Origin: Fimbriiglobus ruber | Lineage (GTDB): Bacteria; Planctomycetota; Planctomycetia; Gemmatales; Gemmataceae | NCBI RefSeq assembly: GCF_002197845.1 | Contig: NZ_NIDE01000017.1 | Coordinates: forward strand, 418,712 to 482,711 | Length of the DNA: 64,000 bases | Reading direction: 5' to 3' | Translations under genes and position numbers: made by a program | Notes under the pieces: model-generated | Database searches by the model: none | Told to the model about the DNA's origin: nothing | The model's input: the letters and a program-made list of their open reading frames with translations, nothing else | Part shown: positions 1-6,959 of the stretch, one piece after another | Layout: the number at the start of each line of letters is the position of its first letter | How positions within the stretch are numbered: the first letter of the stretch is position 1

Positions 1-315
1 TCATTGCCGATCACGCTGGTACTCGACAACGCCCGCTACCAGCGGTGCGCGCTGGTGGAGCACACGGCCAAGGCACTCGGGATCGAGTTGTTGTTCCTGC
101 CGTCGTATTCGCCGAACCTGAACTTGATCGAGCGACTCTGGAAGTTCGTGAAGAAGGAGGCGTTGAACAGCCGCCACCATCAGGACTTCAAGAAGTTCCA
201 GGAGGCCATCGACCATTGCTTGGCGGATCTGCCGACGAAACACCGAGAGAAACTGGCGACCCTGATGACCCACAAATTCCAGACGTGGGACAATGTGTCA
301 CTCCTGGACGCGTAA
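1..315 (+). CDS. IS630-family transposase, C-terminal part (cut by window start)
   Basis: This is the C-terminal half of a DDE transposase. The visible frame is open from the first base, so the true start lies outside the window. The DDE_3-type signature is clear: LDNARYQ carries the second catalytic Asp and LPSYSPNLNLIERLWKFVKK carries the last catalytic Glu, as in IS630/Tc1-mariner transposases. The protein ends with an ordinary stop, so its C-terminus looks intact. Whether the element is complete cannot be judged. I could not identify a terminal inverted repeat in the roughly 120 bp that separate it from the next gene. Its position beside the AAA/DUF4276 pair suggests that the left edge of the window is accessory DNA. 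Confidence 0.85.
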   Translation, partial: SLPITLVLDNARYQRCALVEHTAKALGIELLFLPSYSPNLNLIERLWKFVKKEALNSRHHQDFKKFQEAIDHCLADLPTKHREKLATLMTHKFQTWDNVSLLDA

Positions 316-438
316 AGTATATGAGTCGGTGAGCCAGCAGACGTTGTTCAGCCAATCAGCCACGGCGTTCTCCCGACGCGGGAATCAGAACCGTTGTTAG
401 AGGAGAGGTGGAAGTCAGAGCCTGAGACACAAAGCCCG

Positions 439-1131
439 TCACGAATCGTCCGGTCTCGTAAGTGGGTCCGTATCAGCGGTCGGTTCTGGAGGATCGATCG
501 GTTGCGGAAGCCGAGCTTCGAATTCCCGGCAGAGCTTGTCGAAAGACGGAGAATTGACGCGGCATTCCTGAAGGTCCATCTTGTCAACCAACCGTTTCGC
601 GTCGTCCGTCTTCTTGTACTTTCGGGAGCGGTTTCGGCTGCGAAGTTGCGTCTCCAACCAAGCGACCCCACTTCGGTCTTCAAATTGATCTCGCGCCGGC
701 AGTGGATCGGGCAAACCGTTCACCCCTGCGAGGGTCGATGCTCCGGCGACGATCCAGTTTTCCAGCATCTTCTTCGCCAGCACACAGGAGACGGGAATCG
801 CAGCCGGTATCGTCCTCCTGGCCACCGCGAGCAAGTGGGGCGCGAGGTCCTTTGGGCAATCGTTCTCGGCATCGAGCAAAATCAGAACCCAGCGACGGGC
901 CTGGGAGTCGCTCCTGGATTTTGACATCAACTTCAATGACGCTTTCTCTACAGTTTCCGTCAGCTTCAGTTCATTCGTGTGAACCAGGTCGTCGCGGTGG
1001 CCGCGGAACGGTTCGATGACCCGAAGGGGTTCGCTCTGGCCGAGCAATTCATACCAGACACGGTTGAGCAACCGCTCGACGCAGCCTTGCTCGGTCTGTC
1101 CCTCCACGATGGGAACGACGTAGAGCGTCAT
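439..1131 (-). CDS. DUF4276 family protein (TOPRIM-like, putative nuclease partner of AAA ATPase)
   Basis: A 230-residue protein whose N-terminus, VVPIVEGQTEQGCVERLL, matches the start of the DUF4276 family. That family is regarded as TOPRIM-like because of a conserved acidic VEG.TE motif and a second acidic strand, here LLDAENDCP near residue 88. Its ATG overlaps the stop of the upstream ATPase by 4 nt (ATGA at 1128-1131), so the two are translationally coupled. DUF4276 proteins are commonly found beside AAA ATPases of the OLD/RecF type. By analogy with OLD and PARIS systems the pair may form an ATPase-gated nuclease in antiviral defence, but that role is inferred. The C-terminal 50 residues are rich in Pro, Asp and Arg and look disordered. 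Confidence 0.75.
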   Translation of the reverse strand: MTLYVVPIVEGQTEQGCVERLLNRVWYELLGQSEPLRVIEPFRGHRDDLVHTNELKLTETVEKASLKLMSKSRSDSQARRWVLILLDAENDCPKDLAPHLLAVARRTIPAAIPVSCVLAKKMLENWIVAGASTLAGVNGLPDPLPARDQFEDRSGVAWLETQLRSRNRSRKYKKTDDAKRLVDKMDLQECRVNSPSFDKLCREFEARLPQPIDPPEPTADTDPLTRPDDS

Positions 1132-2432
1132 CCTTGGGACACCTTCCAGGTCGATGAGAGGTGTTGTTGCCTTTCGAGATCGTCCTGGTCGGGTTCGAGC
1201 TGGTTCTCTCTTTCCAGTCCGCCGAGCGTCCCCAGTTTTCGGGCGACGATCTGGATACTCGCGTCGTCGACCGTGCCGATTACCGTGCGGCCATTCACCA
1301 TTTGCACGACACGGACCTGTTCTGGCCTGATCGTCGGGTTATCCAACATATCTGCGCTGTGTGTGGTGAGCAGGATTTGCGTCCGCAGGGTGGCCTCGTC
1401 CAGGGCATCCACCAACGCACGCATCGCTGCGGGGTGGAGAGAGGTTTCCGGTTCTTCAATCGCGACAAGATTTGGCGGACCGTAGGGCGGCGCGCATTGA
1501 AAAGCAGCGACTAAAGCGGCGAATGCTCGCAGTGTACCGTCCGACATGCTGGCGGCCGGGAGTTGGATGGATCGACCTGAGCCTTCGTCGTTGAGACGCA
1601 CGCGAAATTGCAGCGTCTCGTAGCCACCGGATGGCAAGACTTCAGCAAACTCTGTTGTCTTGGTGATATCAGTGAGATAACGGCTCGGCCGCTCAATTGC
1701 CCAGGCGTCGATTTTGCGGGTGGTCTCAATGACACTGGCGAGGTTCTTGCCGTCACGGTCAAGATAGCCACCAGGGTTCGGCTCCTGAGGACGGCGGATC
1801 TCCCCGGGATGAAAGTTGTATGTTTCGATGGATGCTATGCATTCGCGGAATTTTAAGGACTCAGTTGGCCCGATAGTCCCGAGAAACACCCGATCCGGAT
1901 TCGGCCATATATTCGCCCAGTTTTTAAACGCATCAGGTGCATTATCGAATGGATGCCCTTCCCAGGACACATAACCGTCTTCGACCCTGTACCCAATCTT
2001 CTGGGTCGACTTTCCGTCCTCCCAGGTGGCGCACTCCGACACGATGTCTGGCGGCCCCTCGGCTGGCATCGCGATCACAATTGCGAAGCTCGCTATAAAA
2101 GGACTAGGCTCCTTCCACATCTGAACGCCGGCTTCAATTTCCAGAGAGATCAAGGATGAATCTGTCAGTTGACAGAGTACCGACTCACGGCCGCCGTGAC
2201 GTTTCACGGCCTCGTGGGCTCCCACACTCACCACGTCTCGGAGAAACGACAGCGCATTTAGGAAGTTACTCTTCCCCGAAGCGTTGCGGCCGACGAGGAT
2301 CGTCAACGGTTCTAGGGTGACATCGCAAAAAGCAATGCTCTTGTAGCCCCGAATCCGTACACGACGCAGAAACGGCGGCTTTGCCGGTGCGAGAGTATCT
2401 TCTGTGGGTTCGTTACTTGGCGAGGCAGACAT
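1128..2432 (-). CDS. AAA family ATPase (AAA_21/OLD-like), partner of DUF4276 protein
   Basis: A P-loop ATPase of the SMC/RecF/OLD type. After a short N-terminal tail it reads FLRRVRIRGYKSIAF, then a Walker A motif GRNASGKS. Near the C-terminus are Walker B and the D-loop (VAIEEPETSLHP) and the switch His (LLTTHSADML). The middle, about residues 100-270, is the variable insert of this class. The ATG at 2432 (MSASPSNEP) is preferred; an in-frame ATG at 2462 would add 10 residues. It overlaps the DUF4276 gene by 4 nt. Such ATPases usually sense a trigger and control a nuclease partner. A phage-defence role is an inference from the pairing and the accessory setting. Confidence 0.85.
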   Translation of the reverse strand: MSASPSNEPTEDTLAPAKPPFLRRVRIRGYKSIAFCDVTLEPLTILVGRNASGKSNFLNALSFLRDVVSVGAHEAVKRHGGRESVLCQLTDSSLISLEIEAGVQMWKEPSPFIASFAIVIAMPAEGPPDIVSECATWEDGKSTQKIGYRVEDGYVSWEGHPFDNAPDAFKNWANIWPNPDRVFLGTIGPTESLKFRECIASIETYNFHPGEIRRPQEPNPGGYLDRDGKNLASVIETTRKIDAWAIERPSRYLTDITKTTEFAEVLPSGGYETLQFRVRLNDEGSGRSIQLPAASMSDGTLRAFAALVAAFQCAPPYGPPNLVAIEEPETSLHPAAMRALVDALDEATLRTQILLTTHSADMLDNPTIRPEQVRVVQMVNGRTVIGTVDDASIQIVARKLGTLGGLERENQLEPDQDDLERQQHLSSTWKVSQG

Positions 2433-2547
2433 TGTTTCGACCCTACCACGGACAGCGACCACCGCCTCAAATCAACCCTTGCCCTGTTCGTTATATCGCG
2501 ATGACACGCCGGCTGCCGGGGTGGTTCGCAAGCCAGTTCGTTGCGGA

Positions 2548-2856
2548 TCAGGTTCGGAAGATCGCCCGGAGCCCGAGCGAGAGTACGACCTGGATTGCCA
2601 GGTATATGCCGGCTGCAACGAACGACCGCTGGAAAGTCATGCCGCAGGTTACCATAATGGCAAAGCCCGCGCAGATCGCCCCGACGGCCAACCCAATGAA
2701 GAACAATTCCGGCGGCACCAACGCATTAACGATTGCGGCCGGCACGACGGCCGCCAGCACGCAAATGACCATTTTGCCCCAGCCCGGGAACTCCCCCTGC
2801 TCCATCGCCGCGATGATGATGCCCAGTACCGCCGCCCCCAAAATCAGCCCCAACAT
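2548..2856 (-). CDS. small integral membrane protein, function unknown
   Basis: A 102-residue protein with about four hydrophobic segments (residues 1-16, 28-47, 50-70 and 80-97) and very few charged residues, so it is probably an inner-membrane protein. No catalytic motif or family was recognised. It is transcribed in the same direction as the AAA/DUF4276 pair and lies about 115 bp upstream of it. It could belong to that transcription unit, but the spacing does not demand it. Its consistent membrane-type composition argues that it is a real gene. Confidence 0.6.
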   Translation of the reverse strand: MLGLILGAAVLGIIIAAMEQGEFPGWGKMVICVLAAVVPAAIVNALVPPELFFIGLAVGAICAGFAIMVTCGMTFQRSFVAAGIYLAIQVVLSLGLRAIFRT

Positions 2857-2989
2857 TCAGCACCCTCGCTGTCGAAAGGTTAACCGCGGCACGAATAGAG
2901 AGCGTGGCTGCCGTCTGTTTTCATCTTGTTTTAATTAGTTTGCCCATCGACAATCATTTTCCTGGTTTGCCCACTCTTGGAGATTCGAC

Positions 2990-3472
2990 ATGACGATACC
3001 CACACTGATCCTGACCATAATCACCGCAACCCTCACGACCGCTCCTGTCAGCCCGCAGGACAAGTCCGCCCCGCCACGAAAGGATCAGGTCGAGGAGTCG
3101 GCCAAGAAGATCAAGGAACTTCAGAAGAAACGGATTGAGATTCTCAAGAATGCCACAGAGGCCAGCTTAAAACTACTGAAAGCGAACCGTCTCGATGTCG
3201 CAGACGCTCTGGACTCACGGACCACGCTCCTCAGAGCAGAACTTGAGGCAACAGCAAACGAAGCGGAACGGATCACACTCATCCAAAACGGCATCGATTG
3301 GATGAAGGCGTTAGGTGACTGGGCAGGCTCTCTGACCGGGCCGTCTCGCGTAACCGAATTGGATGTACTCAAGATAAGAGCGAAGCACATAGAACTCGAG
3401 ATCTTCCTGGAGCGAGCGAAGGTGCGGGAAGCCCGTGAGAAAGAGCGGGAGAAGGAGAAGAAGAAACCGTAA
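2990..3472 (+). CDS. small secreted coiled-coil protein, function unknown
   Basis: A 160-residue protein with an N-terminal hydrophobic stretch (MTIPTLILTIITATLTTAPV) that looks like a signal peptide. It is followed by an almost entirely helical, charge-rich region with heptad-like spacing (about residues 28-95 and 118-158) and a Lys/Glu-rich tail. No enzyme motif is visible. Secreted proteins of this type, with TolC-like coiled-coil helices and a Lys/Glu tail, are common in planctomycetes and generally lack a known function. It stands alone between two minus-strand genes. Confidence 0.7.
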   Translation: MTIPTLILTIITATLTTAPVSPQDKSAPPRKDQVEESAKKIKELQKKRIEILKNATEASLKLLKANRLDVADALDSRTTLLRAELEATANEAERITLIQNGIDWMKALGDWAGSLTGPSRVTELDVLKIRAKHIELEIFLERAKVREAREKEREKEKKKP

Positions 3473-3538
3473 ACTCGCCAATCCTCGTTATAACTCGGTG
3501 ACGAGTGCTTCCAATTCGTCGACCCACTCATTTCCCCA

Positions 3539-4120
3539 TCAGCCCGGCCACGCCCGCATGGCCAGCTCGGCGACCCGCCGGAGTTCGTCGCATGTCGCTC
3601 CGCCGGACGCCTGAACGGACAACCCGTTCATGACGGTGGCAAGGTACCGGGCGAGGGCGGAACAGTCCGTTTCCGCGGGGAGGTCCCCCTCTCGCACGGC
3701 CCGCTCAAACCGCTCCCGGATCGCCACAACGGCCGCTTCCCGCCCCTCGGCCAATTCCCGCCGGATCGGTTCCGAATCCTCCCCGCACGTCAAAGCGGCT
3801 TGCACCATTATGCACCCACGCGGCTTGCTGTCGTCGCTCGCCATCCGAACGGCCCCGCACAGCAGGCTCTCCGCGACGCGGCGGGCGGTCGGCTCCGCCA
3901 GCGCCTCGCGGGCGAACGCGATCGGCCCCGCGCGGTATCGCTCCAGTGCCTTGCGGAACAGCGCCTCCTTGTTACCGAAGGCGGCGTACAGGCTGGGGCG
4001 ATTGATCCCCATCGCCGCAGTCAGGTCGGGGATCGTCGCGCCTTCGTAACCGTGCCGCCAGAACACCTCCAGGGCCCGGTCCAGCGCCTCGTCCATGTCG
4101 AACTCGCGAGGACGTCCCAT
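3539..4120 (-). CDS. TetR/AcrR family transcriptional regulator
   Basis: A 193-residue repressor. The N-terminus is a typical TetR helix-turn-helix: GRPREFDMDEALDRALEVFWRHGYEGAT, then IPDLTAAMGINRPSLYAAFGNKEALF with the recognition helix around residues 33-52. The C-terminal part resembles TetR ligand domains of the YxaF/LmrA type (RGCIMVQAAL and a conserved Cys). It is divergent from the SDR gene that starts at 4214, and a palindrome lies in the intergenic space at 4176-4191. The simplest reading is a local repressor of the SDR gene(s) and of itself, relieved by a small molecule not known here. Confidence 0.9.
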   Translation of the reverse strand: MGRPREFDMDEALDRALEVFWRHGYEGATIPDLTAAMGINRPSLYAAFGNKEALFRKALERYRAGPIAFAREALAEPTARRVAESLLCGAVRMASDDSKPRGCIMVQAALTCGEDSEPIRRELAEGREAAVVAIRERFERAVREGDLPAETDCSALARYLATVMNGLSVQASGGATCDELRRVAELAMRAWPG

Positions 4121-4175
4121 GAGGCACCTCTCGGAAGAAAAACCGGGCGGTGGTGAAAGACCGCCGATGTCGTAT

Positions 4176-4191
4176 TGTACTCCTCAGTACA
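4176..4191. promoter_or_regulatory. palindromic operator, probable TetR binding site
   Basis: TGTACT-cctc-AGTACA is a perfect inverted repeat with 6-bp arms and a 4-bp spacer. It lies between the divergent TetR gene (start 4120) and SDR gene (start 4214), 22 bp before the SDR start codon. Size and position suit a TetR-family operator overlapping the SDR promoter. Binding is inferred. Confidence 0.55.
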
Positions 4192-4213
4192 GAACTTTAC
4201 AAAGGAGACGGTC

Positions 4214-4963
4214 ATGGCTGGCAAACTGAACGGTAAGGTCGCGGTGGTTACCGGGGCGTCGAAGGGGATCGGGGCGGCGATCGCCCGGCATCTGGCGGCA
4301 GAAGGCGCGTCGGTGGTGGTGAATTACGCTTCCAGCAAGGCCGGGGCCGACAAGGTCGTCGCGGTTATCACCAGCAAGGGCGGGAAAGGCGTGGCGGTGG
4401 GCGGCGACGTGTCCAAGGCCGCCGAGGCGAAAGGGATCATCGACGCGGCGATCAAGAACTACGGCCGTCTCGACATCCTGGTCAACAACTCTGGCGTGTA
4501 CGAGTTCGCCCCGATCGAAGCCGTTACCGAGGAATCCTTCCACCGGCAGTTCAACATCAACGTCCTCGGCCTGTTGCTCACCACACAGGCGGCGGTCAAG
4601 CACTTCGGCGAGGGCGCGAGCATCATTAATATCGGGTCCGGGGTCAGTCGCATCACGCCGCCGAACAGCGCTGTGTACACCGGCACCAAGGGGGCGGTAG
4701 ACGCGATCACCGGCGTGCTGGCGAAGGAACTCGGCCCGAAGAAGATCCGGGTCAACACGATCAACCCGGGCATGGTCGAGACCGAAGGCACGGTGACCGG
4801 CGGGTTCATCGGCTCGGACTTCGAAAAGGAACTCGTCAAACAGACCCCACTCGGCCGCACCGGGCGGGTCGGCGACATCGCGACCATCGCCGTGTTCCTG
4901 GCCTCGGACGACTCCGGCTGGCTCACAGGCGAGCAGTTCCTCGCAACCGGCGGCCTCCGCTAA
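4214..4963 (+). CDS. SDR family oxidoreductase (3-oxoacyl-reductase/glucose dehydrogenase-like)
   Basis: A classical short-chain dehydrogenase of 249 residues. The cofactor motif is TGASKGIG near residue 14, the structural motif is NNSG (usually NNAG), the catalytic Ser is in INIGSGVS, and the YxxxK pair is YTGTK. The end, LTGEQFLATGGLR, is the usual SDR C-terminus. The start at 4214 is chosen because AAAGGAGA lies 7 nt upstream and the protein then begins MAGKLNGKVAVVTG, as SDRs do. The open frame extends upstream to 4175 across the operator, which is unlikely to be translated. The substrate cannot be named. It is probably controlled by the divergent TetR regulator. Confidence 0.9.
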   Translation: MAGKLNGKVAVVTGASKGIGAAIARHLAAEGASVVVNYASSKAGADKVVAVITSKGGKGVAVGGDVSKAAEAKGIIDAAIKNYGRLDILVNNSGVYEFAPIEAVTEESFHRQFNINVLGLLLTTQAAVKHFGEGASIINIGSGVSRITPPNSAVYTGTKGAVDAITGVLAKELGPKKIRVNTINPGMVETEGTVTGGFIGSDFEKELVKQTPLGRTGRVGDIATIAVFLASDDSGWLTGEQFLATGGLR

Positions 4964-5024
4964 CCGCAAAGCGCGAATCGCTTGCAGCGTCCGAGTTTTC
5001 CGAGCGGAGGAGTATTCACCCTCA

Positions 5025-5335
5025 ACCTCAGACTAATCCCGCGCGGCGGAGGGACGGGTCGCCAGGGCTTTGAAAGCGAAGCCGAGGTAATTTCTGCGCT
5101 TTTTGCGCCGTGCAGCGTGTTTTCTGACAGTGGACGGACCAGGACGTCACTGCACGGAAAATTGTCGGCCCCGTGGACCGCGTTTCATCGTCGGGCATCG
5201 ACTTGCATACTCGGGTCGGGGGTAGTTTTTGCGCGATTGTGTGTTCGGATCGACCGGCGGATACGCTCCAGAAAATTGGGGCCGAAGAAGGTTGCCGGCT
5301 GTTGTTTCACTTCCTGAATCGGGATGTTATCCGTC
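5025..5335 (+). repeat. dispersed intergenic repeat, copy A
   Basis: This fills most of the 395-bp space between the two SDR genes. It starts with acctcagactaa, then has tttctgcgctttttgcgcc, ttttctgacagtggacgg, a segment around gggcatcgacttg, and gcgcgattgtgtg ending at atcgaccg (5256). The remaining 80 bp to tgaatcgggatgttatccgt also match copy C (53578-53930). A truncated copy B lies in reverse orientation at 27994-28209. Copies are diverged but collinear. No coding capacity or terminal inverted repeats are evident. Confidence 0.8.
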
Positions 5336-5358
5336 GAATTGTTCCAAGGAGCATTCAC

Positions 5359-6111
5359 ATGGCAGGCAAACTCGAAGGCAAGATCGCCGTCATCACCGGC
5401 GGCAACAGCGGGATGGGGTTGGCGACGGCCAAGCGATTCGTCGCCGAGGGCGCCAAGGTGGTCATTACCGGCCGCCGCCAGACCGAACTCGACGCCGCGG
5501 TGAAGGAGATCGGCCCGAACGCCACCGGGGTCCGCGGGGACGTGTCGAACCTCGCCGACCTGGACCGGCTGTACGAGGTGGTGAAGGAGAAGCACGGCCG
5601 GGTCGACATCGTGTTCGCCAACGCCGGGGTCGGGGAACTCGTACCCATCGGGCAGGTCACCGAAGCCCATTTCGACAAACTGTTCGATACCAACGTGAAG
5701 GGGTTACTGTTCACCGTCCAGAAGGCATTGCCGCTGATGCCGGACGGCGGGTCGATCATCCTCAACGCCTCCATTGCGTCGATCAAGGGGACGCCGGCGT
5801 TCGGCGTGTACAGCGCGACGAAGGCGGCGGTGCGGTCGTTCGCCCGGTCCTGGACCAGTGACCTGAAGGACCGGAAGATCCGGGTGAACGCCCTGAGCCC
5901 CGGCCCGATCGATACCCCCATATTCGACGGCCTGGCCCCGACCAAAGAAGGCGTCGACAAGATCAAGGAGGGGTTCGTCAGTACCATCCCGCTGGGGCGG
6001 ATCGGCACGTCCGACGAGATCGCCAAGGTGGCCGTGTTCCTCGCGTCGGACGATAGTAGTTTCGTGACCGGAGTCGAGTTGTTCGTCGACGGCGGGCGTG
6101 CCCAGGTGTGA
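5359..6111 (+). CDS. SDR family oxidoreductase
   Basis: A second short-chain dehydrogenase, 250 residues. It has TGGNSGMG in place of TGxxxGIG, FANAGVG, the catalytic Ser in LNASIASIKG, YSATK as the YxxxK motif, and a C-terminal FVTGVELFVDGG. The ATG at 5359 is preferred because it gives MAGKLEGKIAVITGG, parallel to the upstream SDR, with AAGGAG nearby. The frame is open further upstream only because it runs through the repeat. It is more distantly related to its neighbour than a recent duplicate would be. The intervening repeat suggests it is not tightly co-transcribed with the first SDR. Confidence 0.9.
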   Translation: MAGKLEGKIAVITGGNSGMGLATAKRFVAEGAKVVITGRRQTELDAAVKEIGPNATGVRGDVSNLADLDRLYEVVKEKHGRVDIVFANAGVGELVPIGQVTEAHFDKLFDTNVKGLLFTVQKALPLMPDGGSIILNASIASIKGTPAFGVYSATKAAVRSFARSWTSDLKDRKIRVNALSPGPIDTPIFDGLAPTKEGVDKIKEGFVSTIPLGRIGTSDEIAKVAVFLASDDSSFVTGVELFVDGGRAQV

Positions 6112-6306
6112 GTTCCGGGCACTACCTCTTTTCTTATGGGGAGAGTGGTGACGGCTTATTGACCGGGCCGTGATTATCGAGGGATTGTCAGCAGGGTTCG
6201 GCTTCCATCGGCAAAGCCATAAGATGGCCCCACCCCTCCAGCAGTAAAAGTCCCGATCGCCGCAGGCACCCGTTGCCTCGGCGAACACCCCGTACAGGTA
6301 CGGCTC

Positions 6307-6801
6307 ATGTTCTTTGCCTCGGAAACGTTTGTGCAACTGCACGTCGCGATCAGCCTCGCGGCGATCGCTTCCGGCTTCATCGTCGCGTTCGGGATGCTGA
6401 CGGCCCGAAAGTTTGACGCATGGACAGCGTTCTTCCTGGCAACGACGGTGCTGACGAGCGTCACCGGGTTCCTGTTTCCGTTTAACGGCATCACCCCGGG
6501 TATCATCGTCGGCGTCATATCCTTGGTGACGCTGGCGGTCGCGATTTACGCCCGCTACGCGCGCCATCTCGCGGGTATATGGCGGCGCGTCTACGTCATC
6601 AGTGCGGTGGTCTCGCTGTACTTCAACTTTTTCGTCCTGGTCGCACAGTCGTTTCAGAAAGTGCCCGCGCTCCACGACCTGGCCCCGACGCAGTCCGAGC
6701 CGCCGTTCGCCATTACACAGATCGTCACACTCGTGGCGTTCATCGCCCTCGGGTGGCTTGCCGTCGTTCGGTTTAAGGATCGGCCTCTGACGGCATCGTG
6801 A
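6307..6801 (+). CDS. integral membrane protein, function unknown
   Basis: A 164-residue protein with about five predicted membrane segments (roughly residues 9-30, 37-56, 60-80, 93-118 and 134-155) and short loops. The loop FPFNGITPG between helices 2 and 3 is a recognisable feature of a small planctomycete/proteobacterial membrane family, but no function is known to me. It lies 195 bp downstream of the second SDR on the same strand, so it could be co-transcribed, although a separate promoter is possible. Confidence 0.75.
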   Translation: MFFASETFVQLHVAISLAAIASGFIVAFGMLTARKFDAWTAFFLATTVLTSVTGFLFPFNGITPGIIVGVISLVTLAVAIYARYARHLAGIWRRVYVISAVVSLYFNFFVLVAQSFQKVPALHDLAPTQSEPPFAITQIVTLVAFIALGWLAVVRFKDRPLTAS

Positions 6802-6959
6802 GATGGTCCTCTCGTTATCCTGGCCGAAATGCTCGACTCCTTCTCACTCCCTGCTGGTGATTTTACCTTCCGAGGCATGTGCTTCGGAGAAGCGAAGTAC
6901 GTGCCCGGGCCTTTCTCCCGCGCGGGCACCCAACCGACTCCCCGATCTCGTTCAAAGGC

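Noticed and set aside
4184-4969. Long open frame on the minus strand opposite the first SDR gene
   Set aside because: It has Arg/Ala/Asp-rich shadow composition, while the plus frame encodes a perfect SDR with RBS. High GC produces long antisense frames.
5173-5358. N-terminal extension of the second SDR
   Set aside because: The 62 extra codons are dispersed-repeat sequence and are not conserved in SDRs; MAGKLEGK at 5359 is the natural start.
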